Shown here piece after piece: positions 18,276-27,010 of a stretch of DNA of 64,000 bases (the stretch's first letter is position 1; every line of letters begins with the position of its first letter). A model generated the notes under the pieces. It was not told the origin of the DNA. It saw only the letters and a program-made list of their open reading frames with translations, and ran no database searches. The DNA lies in NCBI GenBank assembly GCA_050185825.1, contig JBFWZA010000009.1, positions 186,001 to 250,000 of the forward strand, written 5' to 3'. Both the position numbers and the translations under genes were made by a program. The stretch is from SZUA-309 sp050185825. Lineage in GTDB: Bacteria; Pseudomonadota; Gammaproteobacteria; Pseudomonadales; Azotimanducaceae.

Positions 18276-19640
18276 TCAGACCTTCGCGATCGCCTCTGCA
18301 ATGTTGTCGATGGCGAGCTTCACGAGCTGCCGCGACGTGCCGAGGTTCATCCGCATGCAGCGGCGGCTGCCCTTGCCGTAGGCCTCGCCGTCGTTGAGCT
18401 GCACCCCTGCGGTTTCCGCCAGCCACGCCTCGAAGATCTGCGTTTCCGTCATGGGTCTGTCGGAGCCCTGGGTGGCGGCCGACTTCTCCACCACGCCCAC
18501 CGCGTCCATGATGTCGCCGAAGTGCAGCCAGGCCAGGAAGGTGCCCTGCGCCCGCGTGTACGTGACCTCTGGCAGCCGGCGCTGCAGGTACTCCTCCACG
18601 AACCGGTGATTGCCGTCGATATAGACGAGCAGCTGATCCAGCCAGTCCGCGCCGTGCCGGTAAGCCGCTTCGTTGGCGATCACGCCGAGGGTGTTGATGT
18701 CCGCCCGGTGGTTCTTCTTCACCCGCTCGAGATACACCGGGTTCGTGGAGAACCAGTAGGCGTTCTTGGAGGCGGGCAGGTTGAAGGTCTTGGTGATGGC
18801 CTTGCAGGTGATGCTGTTGTCGACAATCGCCCTGTCCGGCAGGCTCGCAAACGGGGTGTAGCGCTCGCCCGGACGGACGAAATCCGCATGAATCTCGTCG
18901 GCGATCACCACCACGCCGTGCTTCAGGGCGAGCTCGCCGATCCGCAGCAGGTCCGCCTCGGACCAGACGTTGCCGGTGGGGTTCTGGGGGTTGCACAGCA
19001 GCATGGAGTGGGTGTCGGGTGTCATGCGCGCTTCGAGGTCGTCCCAGTCGATGTGGTAGCTGCCGTCTTCGAAGACGAGCTCGGACTCGTTTGCCAGCGT
19101 GTTGGTGAACGTGAGGTCGCTGTAGAAGCCCTCGTAGGTAGGGGTCATGAGCAGCACACGGCTGCCGGGCGGAGAAAAGGTGGCGATGCCCGCGATGAGA
19201 CCGGGGTGCACACCGCTCGCGATCTCGATGGTGTCCGGGTCCACCGCGACGCCGTGGCGGCGGGCGTTCCACTCGCTGATGGCCTCCTTCAGCGAGGCGT
19301 AGCCCAGCTCGCGGTTGAGATATCCCCAGTTCTCGTGCTGCAGGCGCGCCTGCATCGCCTCGGTGATGCAGGGCGCGGCGCGGAAATCCAGGTCGGCGAT
19401 GCCCATGCCCACCTGCACACGCTCACCGAACAGCTCGATCTGGTAGTCCCACTTCGTGCAGTCCGTGCCGATCCGGCTGTAAGGCGTGTCGAAGTCGTAG
19501 CGGCCGTCGACGAGATAGGGTGGCGATGCCGTCCGGTCTGCGGCAACGGGTGCCGCGGCGGACGTGCCGAGCACCCCTGCCAGCCCGGCCAGGCCGGTGC
19601 CATGCAGAAACCGGCGGCGATTCAGATCCGTGCCTGCCAT
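18276..19640 (-). CDS. Tat-exported PLP-dependent aminotransferase/C-S lyase-like enzyme
   Basis: A 454-residue fold-type I PLP enzyme of the class I/II aminotransferase family, closest in look to MalY/PatB cystathionine beta-lyases. LLCNPQNPTGNVW and VVIADEIHADFV (the Asp that holds the PLP ring nitrogen) are clear. The Schiff-base Lys is in KAITKTFNLPASK near residue 275. Unusually, the N-terminus reads NRRRFLHGTGLAGLAGVLG, a twin-arginine signal followed by an Ala-rich cleavage region. This predicts folded export with its cofactor to the periplasm. The substrate is not known. Confidence 0.85.
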   Translation of the reverse strand: MAGTDLNRRRFLHGTGLAGLAGVLGTSAAAPVAADRTASPPYLVDGRYDFDTPYSRIGTDCTKWDYQIELFGERVQVGMGIADLDFRAAPCITEAMQARLQHENWGYLNRELGYASLKEAISEWNARRHGVAVDPDTIEIASGVHPGLIAGIATFSPPGSRVLLMTPTYEGFYSDLTFTNTLANESELVFEDGSYHIDWDDLEARMTPDTHSMLLCNPQNPTGNVWSEADLLRIGELALKHGVVVIADEIHADFVRPGERYTPFASLPDRAIVDNSITCKAITKTFNLPASKNAYWFSTNPVYLERVKKNHRADINTLGVIANEAAYRHGADWLDQLLVYIDGNHRFVEEYLQRRLPEVTYTRAQGTFLAWLHFGDIMDAVGVVEKSAATQGSDRPMTETQIFEAWLAETAGVQLNDGEAYGKGSRRCMRMNLGTSRQLVKLAIDNIAEAIAKV

Positions 19641-19768
19641 GGTCCCCTCCCTGCAGTCGGATGCCGTTAGGGTAGCAGATGTGGCGCGAAGTCGAACCTC
19701 TGCGCCTGCGGCGGGTCAGGATGGCCGCCGGGTTAAGATGGGGTCGGGTTGAACAAGGGAGTAAGGGC

Positions 19769-20620
19769 ATGGCCACCGGACTGTCCGATGTGCTGGCGGG
19801 TAAGGCGCCCGTGTTCGCGCCGCTGTGTCTCGATCCGCTCACGGCCCGGATGGCGCATCGCTGCGGCTTCCGGTTCGGCTACCTGAGCGGCGGGGCGCTG
19901 GGATACAGCTACGCGGTGAGCGAAGCGCTGCTCACCTTGAGCGAGCTGGTGGACGTGACGCGCCGGCTCACGCTGCGCTCGGAGCTCGGCATCATCGTCG
20001 ACGGCGGGGTGGGGTTCGGCGATGCCGTGCACGTGGCCCGGGCGGTCTGGGAATTCGAGCAGGCGGGTGCCGTGGCCATCGAGCTCGAAGACCAGGTGGC
20101 GCCGAAGCGGGTGAGCCATCATCGCGGCATCGAGCACCTGGTGGAGACGGCGACCATGTGCGCGAAGATCGAGCAGGCGGTGGCGGCGCGCAGGTCCGAT
20201 CAGTTTCTGATCATCGCCCGCACCGGCGCGGTGAAGAACGAGAGCTTCGAGGCAGCGCTCGCCCGTCTCACGGCCTACCGGAATGCCGGCGCGGACGTGC
20301 TCATGCTCATGCCGGAAGGGGAGGCGCAGCTGCGCCAGGCACGGGCTGAGCTGGATGCGCCGCTGGCGACCATCACCTCGCTCGACGCCCGCCCGCCGGC
20401 AACCTGGGCCGAGCTCGGCTGGAACCTGATCATCGATCCGTTCACGGCCCAGGTGCTGGCCTATGACGCGGTGCGGGACGCCTACGAGCGGTTTCAGCAG
20501 TCGGGGCGCACGGGTGCGGATATGGCGGGCGTGTTCCGCACCTATCGCGAGCTGCCGGGGGTGGCGGGGCTCGACGCGTTCTATGCCATCGAGGACGTGA
20601 CCACGGAGCGAGGCGACTGA
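19769..20620 (+). CDS. Isocitrate lyase/PEP mutase superfamily enzyme
   Basis: A 283-residue TIM-barrel protein of the ICL/PEP mutase superfamily. The segments FGYLSGGALGYSYAVSE, IVDGGVGFGDAVHVAR and IELEDQVAPKRVSHHRGIEH match metal- and substrate-binding strands. The normal KRCGH catalytic loop reads KRVSH: the cysteine used by isocitrate and methylisocitrate lyases is replaced. It is therefore more likely an oxaloacetate decarboxylase- or malate lyase-like member than a true lyase of the glyoxylate cycle. ATG 19769 follows GGGAGTAAGGG. Confidence 0.8.
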   Translation: MATGLSDVLAGKAPVFAPLCLDPLTARMAHRCGFRFGYLSGGALGYSYAVSEALLTLSELVDVTRRLTLRSELGIIVDGGVGFGDAVHVARAVWEFEQAGAVAIELEDQVAPKRVSHHRGIEHLVETATMCAKIEQAVAARRSDQFLIIARTGAVKNESFEAALARLTAYRNAGADVLMLMPEGEAQLRQARAELDAPLATITSLDARPPATWAELGWNLIIDPFTAQVLAYDAVRDAYERFQQSGRTGADMAGVFRTYRELPGVAGLDAFYAIEDVTTERGD

Positions 20621-20630
20621 CCCTGCTGGC

Positions 20631-20666
20631 CTTAAGGCGTCCTTAACACCTTGCTGAAAAACTTAA
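20631..20666 (+). promoter_or_regulatory. PmrA/QseB-type direct repeats upstream of the two-component operon
   Basis: CTTAA at 20631 is repeated at 20642, an 11-base period identical to that of PmrA/QseB boxes, with a third CTTAA at 20662. They sit 22-57 bases before the response-regulator start. This suggests positive autoregulation. Confidence 0.6.
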
Positions 20667-20687
20667 CCCCGCAAGGCAGGAGCGCAG

Positions 20688-21335
20688 ATGAACGTGCTGA
20701 TCGTGGAAGACGACCTCAATCTCGGTAAGGCGCTGCTCAAGGTCCTTGGCGCTGAGTATCGCGTCGAGTGGGTGCGGACGCTCGAACGGGCGAGGAGCCG
20801 GCTCGCCGAAGGCCGGTTCGATATGCTCCTCCTCGATCTGGGGTTGCCGGACGGCGACGGACGGGACTGGCTGCGCTCGATGCGTGACGCGGGTGAAACG
20901 ATTCCGGTCCTGATCATCTCGGCTCGCGATGAGCTGCCGGAAAGGGTGCAGGCGCTGGATCTCGGCGCAGACGACTATCTGGTCAAACCGTTCGACGTCT
21001 CCGAGCTCAAGGCACGCACCCGGGCGGTAGCGCGTCGTGCCATCGGCGCGGCAGGCGCTGAAGTCACCCATGGAGATCTGCGCTACATGATCGACGAGCG
21101 TCGCGTTCTGGTGGGAGACACCCCGGTCGCCCTCACGCCCAAGGAACAGGAGATCCTGGTCGCGCTCATGCAGGCGGGGGGAGCGCCTGTCGCGCGCGAA
21201 TCCCTCAACGCCCGACTTGGCACGGACATCGGCTCCAATGCCCTCGAGGTGCACGTGCACAGCCTTCGCAGAGTTCTGGGCCGCGAGCGGATCGAGACCG
21301 TTCGAGGCTTCGGATACCGGCTCGCTCCGCCGTGA
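20688..21335 (+). CDS. OmpR/QseB-family response regulator
   Basis: A 215-residue two-component regulator. The receiver domain (1-115) has the acidic pocket VEDD at residues 6-9, the phospho-acceptor Asp50 in LLLDLGLPDGDG and Lys in DDYLVKPFD near 101. A winged-helix DNA-binding domain fills 125-213 (LTPKEQEILVAL, NALEVHVHSLRRVLG). Sequence and neighbours (QseC-like kinase, YgiW-like protein) point to the QseB/PmrA/TctD branch. Its stop overlaps the kinase start. Confidence 0.9.
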   Translation: MNVLIVEDDLNLGKALLKVLGAEYRVEWVRTLERARSRLAEGRFDMLLLDLGLPDGDGRDWLRSMRDAGETIPVLIISARDELPERVQALDLGADDYLVKPFDVSELKARTRAVARRAIGAAGAEVTHGDLRYMIDERRVLVGDTPVALTPKEQEILVALMQAGGAPVARESLNARLGTDIGSNALEVHVHSLRRVLGRERIETVRGFGYRLAPP

Positions 21336-22651
21336 AGATCAGGCTCCTGCATCTGGTGCTGGTGATCGGTATCTCGACGTTGGCAGCCGGTGTTGGCGGT
21401 GTGCTTGCCACCTACTGGGTGATCGAGGACGAAGTGCAGGACCTGCTGGACGACGATCTCGAAGCGCAGAGTGAGCTTCTCGCTCAGGTGCTGGCAGCGG
21501 AGAGCGGGATGATCTCGGCGGAGCGCCTGGAGATGCTCATTCGCCCCATCTTCGAGCTCGACCAGGAAGAAACGCTCTGGGTCAATGTATACGACCCCGT
21601 CAGCGGCCGGCAGGTGAGCAATCTGGATCACGCTCTGCCTCCACCGGTTCCGGGGGAGCGAAAGCTGAACGTGGAGCTGATGGGCTACCGATGGTTCGGG
21701 TACCAGCACAGCGAACCTGACGGAACCACGGTTCAACTGCTGCACCGCATCGATCGCTATCATGAGGTGCGCGAGGAGTTCCTGGAAGTCGCCGCGGTTC
21801 CCGCAGCGGCGGTAACAGTGGTGAATCTGTTGCTGCTTGCGGGCCTGACGTTGCTGTTTCTGAGACCGACTACCCGTCTCGCTGCGGATCTGGAGCGGCG
21901 CCGGCCTGACGCTCTGCAGCCGCTCGTTCTCAGAACGCGCGCTCATGAGGTTGCGGTGCTGCGCGATGCCCTGAACGGACTGATGGCCGATGTCGACACG
22001 GTCCTGAATCGGGAGCGGGAGTTTGCTTCGGACGTGGCTCACGAGTTGCGGACACCCCTGACGACTCTGAAGCTCGAGCTCGAGAGCGGGCGACCTGACT
22101 ACGCGGCGCTCAGATCAGAGGTGGATCGCCTGGTGTCCCTGGTCTCGCAGCTGCTGACGCTTGCCCGTCTGCAACGCCCGCAATGGCGGGAAGCGATGGA
22201 GGACGTCAACCTTCGCGCCCTGTGTGCCTCGCAGCTCCTGCTGCTGGAAACCATCGCGGAGGAGTCGCAGATGAATCTGCATCAGGACCTAGATGAGGCT
22301 CACGTTTCGGGGAACCCGGGCCTGCTCGAAATCCTGCTGCGCAACCTCGTCGGCAACGCCATCCGTCACTGCCCGCCCGGCACCCGCATTGATGTGCGGC
22401 TCCACACGGAGGCGTCGACCGTTGCGCTGATCATCGCCGATGACGGGCCGGGGGTGGAGCCGGACCGCCAGGCCGGCTTCAATGCAGGCTATTCGCGGCT
22501 GGACAGGCGTTCCGCAGGCCTCGGCCTGGGACTGGCGATCTGTCAGAAGATCGCCGAGGTTCACGGGGCGACGCTGGAATTCCGCAACCGGCAGGACGGG
22601 CGCTCCGGGCTGGAGGTGGTCGTCAGGTTCGCGATCTTAATGTCCGCTTAA
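21332..22651 (+). CDS. QseC-like sensor histidine kinase
   Basis: A 439-residue membrane kinase starting at GTG 21332, overlapping the regulator stop. TM1 is about residues 5-30 and TM2 about 152-178, bounding a periplasmic sensor of about 120 residues. The H-box FASDVAHELRTPLTTLK has the phospho-His near 237. The N-box LLRNLVGNAIRHCPPG and the glycine boxes DDGPGVEPDR and SAGLGLGLAICQKIAEVHG complete the ATP-binding domain. The periplasmic signal is unknown. The last codons overlap the PmrA-type box of the next gene. Confidence 0.9.
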   Translation: MKIRLLHLVLVIGISTLAAGVGGVLATYWVIEDEVQDLLDDDLEAQSELLAQVLAAESGMISAERLEMLIRPIFELDQEETLWVNVYDPVSGRQVSNLDHALPPPVPGERKLNVELMGYRWFGYQHSEPDGTTVQLLHRIDRYHEVREEFLEVAAVPAAAVTVVNLLLLAGLTLLFLRPTTRLAADLERRRPDALQPLVLRTRAHEVAVLRDALNGLMADVDTVLNREREFASDVAHELRTPLTTLKLELESGRPDYAALRSEVDRLVSLVSQLLTLARLQRPQWREAMEDVNLRALCASQLLLLETIAEESQMNLHQDLDEAHVSGNPGLLEILLRNLVGNAIRHCPPGTRIDVRLHTEASTVALIIADDGPGVEPDRQAGFNAGYSRLDRRSAGLGLGLAICQKIAEVHGATLEFRNRQDGRSGLEVVVRFAILMSA

Positions 22652-22652
22652 T
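22636..22652 (+). promoter_or_regulatory. PmrA/QseB box upstream of the YgiW-like gene
   Basis: CTTAAT (22636-22641), five bases, then CTTAAT (22647-22652): an exact CTTAAT-N5-CTTAAT box. It overlaps the end of the kinase gene and lies about 47 bases before the start of the OB-fold protein gene, a good position for activation by the adjacent response regulator. Confidence 0.7.
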
Positions 22653-22698
22653 ATTCCGCTGCGACCATCTCCGGTATCGCATCTGCTGGATACCGAAC

Positions 22699-23049
22699 AT
22701 GAAGCGGACCTCGCTTGCTCTGATCCTCCTGGCCTCCACCGGCACCGCTGTCGGTCAGTCACCCGGAGGGTTCCACGGCCCGTCCGGCGTCCGTGTCAGC
22801 ACCGCGGCAGAGATTCCAGGCCTGCCGGACGATTCCCACGTTCAGGTCACCGGGTACCTGGTGCGTTCCCTGGGCGGCGACGAGTACGAATTTCAGGATG
22901 ACACCGGCACGCTGATCGTCGAGATCGATGACGACCAGTGGGGTGGCATCGAGGCAGACCCTGCTACCCGTCTCCAGCTGACCGGCGAGCTCGACATCGA
23001 TCCGGACAAGGTGGAGCTGGAAGTCGAGCGGGTCGCCCTGGCCCCGTGA
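22699..23049 (+). CDS. YgiW/YdeI-like periplasmic OB-fold (BOF) protein
   Basis: A 116-residue exported protein. A signal peptide (MKRTSLALILLASTGTAVGQ) precedes a single BOF domain: VSTAAEIPGLPDDSHVQVTG, then VRSLGGDEYEFQDDTGTLIV and IDPDKVELEVERV. Enterobacterial ygiW lies beside qseBC, is controlled by that system and helps in stress and peptide resistance. The same gene order and the PmrA-type box here support a homologous role. The ligand is unknown. Confidence 0.85.
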   Translation: MKRTSLALILLASTGTAVGQSPGGFHGPSGVRVSTAAEIPGLPDDSHVQVTGYLVRSLGGDEYEFQDDTGTLIVEIDDDQWGGIEADPATRLQLTGELDIDPDKVELEVERVALAP

Positions 23050-23094
23050 GCATCGGGTCAGCAGCCCCGCTCGTGGATTGATTTCCTGCCGCTC

Positions 23095-23811
23095 ATGAAG
23101 TTTCTGAACGATGAGAGATTTGCCGAGCTGCTGACCACCAACTTCCGGGAGACGGTGCCATACCCATGGTCGAATCCCGGAGAGCTGCTGACCGACGAAG
23201 GTCACCGCATGTTCGTGGCGCGCGCACCGGACACGGCGCTTTTCCGGAAGGTTTTCGGCAAATCGCGCAGGTATGGTCAGGCAAGCCACGACCGCTACGT
23301 GCTGGACTACGCCGACTCTCTGCCCATCGAGCCCTGCTGGCACGCGCTCGTCGCCGAGCTCCGAGGGTCGGGGTATCGCGACTTCATCCGCCAGCTCTTC
23401 GGCGTGCGTGATTTCAACATGCAGCTCCACTGGCACTACACGCCCGACGGCTGTTCCGTGTCCCCGCACTGCGATGCCGAGCGGAAGATCGGATCTCACA
23501 TCTTCTATCTCAACACCTCGGACAGCTGGCTGCCCGAGTGGGGCGGGCAGACAGTGATTCTGGACGACGGCGGTCGATTCGACCCGCGCAGTGCGCCCGC
23601 CTTCGAGGACTTCCAGCGACAGATCCCGGTGGTGTCCGTGGACAACCATTCCCTCATCTTTGCCCGCGCAGGGCACAGCTGGCACGGCGTGCGCCCGATC
23701 CGCTGCCCGCCGGATCGCTTCCGCAAGGCGTTCATCGTGGTTTTCGAGAAGCAGAAGCGAAGCAGCTGGCGCGGTGCGATCGACCGGCTCGGTCTGCGGA
23801 GGAGCGCATGA
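23095..23811 (+). CDS. 2OG-Fe(II) oxygenase
   Basis: A 238-residue prolyl-4-hydroxylase-like double-stranded beta-helix protein. The metal triad is visible as PHCDAER (HxD near residues 124-126) and HSWHGVRPI (distal His near 200), with the 2OG-binding Arg in RKAFIVVFEK. No signal peptide. Its stop overlaps the start of the GT-ELM1 gene (ATGA), showing translational coupling, so a sugar, lipid or protein made or carried by that pathway is the likely hydroxylation target; this is inference. Confidence 0.8.
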   Translation: MKFLNDERFAELLTTNFRETVPYPWSNPGELLTDEGHRMFVARAPDTALFRKVFGKSRRYGQASHDRYVLDYADSLPIEPCWHALVAELRGSGYRDFIRQLFGVRDFNMQLHWHYTPDGCSVSPHCDAERKIGSHIFYLNTSDSWLPEWGGQTVILDDGGRFDPRSAPAFEDFQRQIPVVSVDNHSLIFARAGHSWHGVRPIRCPPDRFRKAFIVVFEKQKRSSWRGAIDRLGLRRSA

Positions 23812-25979
23812 ATGCACGAACCCGAATCGGATCCCGCTACCGTCTGCGGCCCGACGTGATCCGGCTCGGCGTGCGGCCGGGTGTGGCACCTTCCGGCGAG
23901 GCTCCGGTGCGTATCTTTCTCGGCTCGGAGGACGGCCAGTGGCGCGCGGAGCGGGTTTTCGTCTACGCCATCGAGCGTGTCCGGGACCCGGCGCGGAGCT
24001 ACGAGATCCACCTCATGAAGAACCTGGCGGGATTCGATCGCCGCCGCTGGCGGACCGGCTTCACCAACTACCGCTTCGCCGTGCCCGAGCTCGCCGGCGG
24101 CGTGGGTCGGGCGATCTACAACGACGTGGACCAGATCTACCTCGAGGATCCGGCGCACCTCTTCGATCAGTCCCTGTCGGGGCACGGTTTTCTCTCGGTG
24201 TCGCCCGAGGACACGTCCGTCATGCTCATCGACTGCGCGAGGATGTGCCCGGTCTGGAATCTCGATGCCGCCCGCTCGAAGACCAAAGCCGAGCTGCTCC
24301 GTGCGGTCGAGCCCGGTTCGCACATGTGGGGGGTGCTGGCCGGTGAGTGGAACGCACGGGATACGGAGTATCCCAGGGACCGCATCAGGCTGCTGCACTA
24401 CACGGCGCTGCACCTGCAGCCCTGGCGGCCGTTCCCGGAGATCTATTCCTATCACGACCACCCGCTGGCCGACCTGTGGTTCAACCTGGAGAGACGTGCC
24501 GATGAGCGCGGATACCAGGTGTTCACACGGTGCGCGCCGAGCGCGGGGTTCACCAGCGGATTTGAGCTGCTGCACGCGCCCTGTCAGGACGAGGTGCTGG
24601 TCTCCGGGCTGGCCGAGCGGCTGCCGGCCGAAGACGTACCGTGGATACTCGACCATCTGTTTGCCACCGCCGGCAAGGGCCTGTTTCTCACCGTGAACTG
24701 TGTGGACGCCGCGACCGAAGAGACGGTGGACGTGCGCTGCAGCCGGCGCACGCCGTCCTGGTGGCTGGCACAGCTCGCGGCCGCGTCGCGCCGTTCCCCC
24801 TCCGTCTCGTGGCAGCTGGTGGCGTGCACGCCATCCAGGACCCGCACCTTCCGCTCGGAAGCACGCGAAGAGCAGCCTTCAATCTGGGTGCTCGAGGGAC
24901 ACCGGCTCGGCGACGTGCTGCAGCTGCGCCGGATCGCGGATGCGCTGGGCTGGCGGACGGAGCACAAACGCCTGCACTACAACCCGCTGCACCTCCTCCC
25001 CGGCTGGCTGCTGGGCCGCTCGCTTGCCAGCGTTCGCAATCGCGAAGTGCTGGTGCCGCCGTGGCCGGATGTGGTCATCGCCTCGGGCAAACGGAGCAGC
25101 AGCGCGGCCCGCTGGATCCGGGCGCAGAGCAATGGCCGTACCCGCATCATCAACGTCGGCCGGCCCTGGTCGCGGCTGGACGAATTCGACCTGGTCGTCA
25201 CCACGCCTCAGTACCAGCTGCCGGCGAGATCGAACACGCTGCACCTGTCGCTGCCCATCACCTCGCGGACCCGCGCCGAGCTGGCTGCAGCCCGGGAGCA
25301 GGCGGCCCCTCCGCGGCTGCCGGGTCCCCGGATCGCGGTGCTGGTGGGCGGCAGCAGCACTTCCTGCGCGCTGACCGTCCGGGCTGCCGGGGCGCTGGGG
25401 GCGATGGCCAACGACCTGGCCGTCCGCCAGGGGGGCTCCCTCCTCGTCAGCGGCAGCCCGCGCACGTCCGCTCGGGCGTTTCGCGCGCTCATGCGCCGGG
25501 TTACTGTCCCGCACGACACGTGGGCCTATGGCCAGGCCGATCGGCCGAATCCCTATCTCGAGTTCCTGGCTTCGGCGGATCAGATCATCGTCACCGGCGA
25601 CAGCGTCTCCATGCTCGCGGATGCGCTTGCCACGGGCCGGCCCGTGCAGATATTCCCGCTGCCGCGGTCCGTGCTGGCGCGGATCCTCGGCGCGGTCCAG
25701 ATGCCGGTTGCCTGGCTGACCGGCAGGCGCAGAACCTATCGGGGTACGCCCAGCCAGCAGGGCCCGCTGGCGCGGGCGTACGACCGGCTGGTCGACCTGG
25801 GTCTGCTGACGCCACCCAGGGACCTGGATCACCTCCACGACGTGCTCACCGTCCGGGGGCTTGTCAACGGCGGCTGTGCGCGCCGGGATCAGGCCCGCCT
25901 TGCGGAGGCGGAGCTGCGCCTGGTTGTGGATCGCATCGGGCGGCTGATGCGTGAGGGCCGGGAGGTGGCCTCGCTGTGA
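23808..25979 (+). CDS. Glycosyltransferase-like / ELM1 domain fusion protein
   Basis: A 723-residue protein of two parts. Residues 1 to about 330 resemble a GT-A-type glycosyltransferase: the segment AIYNDVDQIYLEDPAHLF near 101-118 has a DxD. Residues about 370-700 match the mitochondrial-fission ELM1 family, a GT-B-like fold common in bacterial surface-sugar loci (SIWVLEGHRLGDVLQLRR, PDVVIASGKRSS, RIAVLVGGSSTSC, and FLASADQIIVTGDSVSMLAD near 590-610). No membrane segment is obvious. It overlaps genes on both sides, so the three are one operon. A bifunctional glycosyltransferase is the best guess; the product is unknown. Confidence 0.7.
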   Translation: MNARTRIGSRYRLRPDVIRLGVRPGVAPSGEAPVRIFLGSEDGQWRAERVFVYAIERVRDPARSYEIHLMKNLAGFDRRRWRTGFTNYRFAVPELAGGVGRAIYNDVDQIYLEDPAHLFDQSLSGHGFLSVSPEDTSVMLIDCARMCPVWNLDAARSKTKAELLRAVEPGSHMWGVLAGEWNARDTEYPRDRIRLLHYTALHLQPWRPFPEIYSYHDHPLADLWFNLERRADERGYQVFTRCAPSAGFTSGFELLHAPCQDEVLVSGLAERLPAEDVPWILDHLFATAGKGLFLTVNCVDAATEETVDVRCSRRTPSWWLAQLAAASRRSPSVSWQLVACTPSRTRTFRSEAREEQPSIWVLEGHRLGDVLQLRRIADALGWRTEHKRLHYNPLHLLPGWLLGRSLASVRNREVLVPPWPDVVIASGKRSSSAARWIRAQSNGRTRIINVGRPWSRLDEFDLVVTTPQYQLPARSNTLHLSLPITSRTRAELAAAREQAAPPRLPGPRIAVLVGGSSTSCALTVRAAGALGAMANDLAVRQGGSLLVSGSPRTSARAFRALMRRVTVPHDTWAYGQADRPNPYLEFLASADQIIVTGDSVSMLADALATGRPVQIFPLPRSVLARILGAVQMPVAWLTGRRRTYRGTPSQQGPLARAYDRLVDLGLLTPPRDLDHLHDVLTVRGLVNGGCARRDQARLAEAELRLVVDRIGRLMREGREVASL

Positions 25980-26929
25980 GCGAGCCTGCCGAACGGAGCA
26001 TGGGCGTGCTCGTTCTCGGCGCGGGCCGCAGCGGCACCAGCACGCTTGCGCGGGCACTGATGGCCCTCGGTGTGGAGCTCGGCAGCCGGCTGAAGCGGCC
26101 TACCCGCAAAAACCCCAGGGGCTTTTTCGAGGAAGTGAATCTCCTGGCGATCAGCAAGCGCGTGCGTCGGGCCCTGGGTCTCAGGGCCGAGCACGTCCGG
26201 CTGCTCACGGAGGAGGACTGGAAAAACGCGAGGCTCGACGGTCTGCGACGGGGCATGCGCCGGGCCATCGAGGCGGCCATGGGCGGTGCCGACGTCTGGG
26301 GATTCAAGTACGCGGGCACGGGGCGGTTGCTGCCCTTCTGGCTGCCGCTGCTCGAGGAAATGAATATCCGCCCGGCCTTCGTGCTGGCTTACCGCAACCC
26401 GCTCAGCATCGCCGCCTCCCGGCGGCAGCTCGACGCGGAGCGCGGCCAGCAGGAGAAGAACGATCTGGAATGGCTCGCCAACCTGGTGCCCTACCTGCAC
26501 CTGACGCGCGGCCACCCGCTGGTGGTCGTGGACTACGACCGGCTGCTTCAGGACCCGCGACGTGAGCTCGACCGTCTCTCCCGGATGCTGGGGGTTTCAC
26601 CGACGCCGCGTGCCATCGCTGCCTTCGTCGATGATTTTCTGAGCCCGTCGCTCAGGCACAATCAGTTCGATGCCGCCGCCCTGAAGACGGATCGGTCTCT
26701 GCACCCGCTGGTCCGCCGTGGCGCGCTGCTGCTCGATGCACTGGCTGGTGAGGACGGGCCGCCGGACGACGCGTTCTGGGAGTGCTGGGCGAATCTGCGC
26801 CTGGCGCTCTACGACGGTATGGACCACCACGCCGAGGTGGACCGGCAGATCGATGGCCGCCGCCGGGCCCGCTGGTGGGACGTGGGCACGCCGCTGAAGA
26901 GAGCCTGGCAGGCCCGGCCGATCGCCTGA
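25976..26929 (+). CDS. Sulfotransferase family protein
   Basis: A 317-residue PAPS-dependent sulfotransferase-like protein. The 5'-phosphosulfate loop is LGAGRSGTSTLARAL near residues 11-25 and the 3'-phosphate motif is AYRNPLSIAASRR near 141-153. GTG 25976 overlaps the stop of the ELM1 fusion gene. It would transfer sulfate to a hydroxyl on a sugar or lipid. Given the coupled glycosyltransferase and hydroxylase, a sulfated glycan or glycolipid is a reasonable prediction. Confidence 0.82.
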   Translation: MSEPAERSMGVLVLGAGRSGTSTLARALMALGVELGSRLKRPTRKNPRGFFEEVNLLAISKRVRRALGLRAEHVRLLTEEDWKNARLDGLRRGMRRAIEAAMGGADVWGFKYAGTGRLLPFWLPLLEEMNIRPAFVLAYRNPLSIAASRRQLDAERGQQEKNDLEWLANLVPYLHLTRGHPLVVVDYDRLLQDPRRELDRLSRMLGVSPTPRAIAAFVDDFLSPSLRHNQFDAAALKTDRSLHPLVRRGALLLDALAGEDGPPDDAFWECWANLRLALYDGMDHHAEVDRQIDGRRRARWWDVGTPLKRAWQARPIA

Positions 26930-27010
26930 ACCACAACTCGTTACACCTTCTCACATTCCCCGCCACCCGCCGCTGATCTCCGGGAGTACCGTGTCGGGTG
27001 GAGGTTCCCC

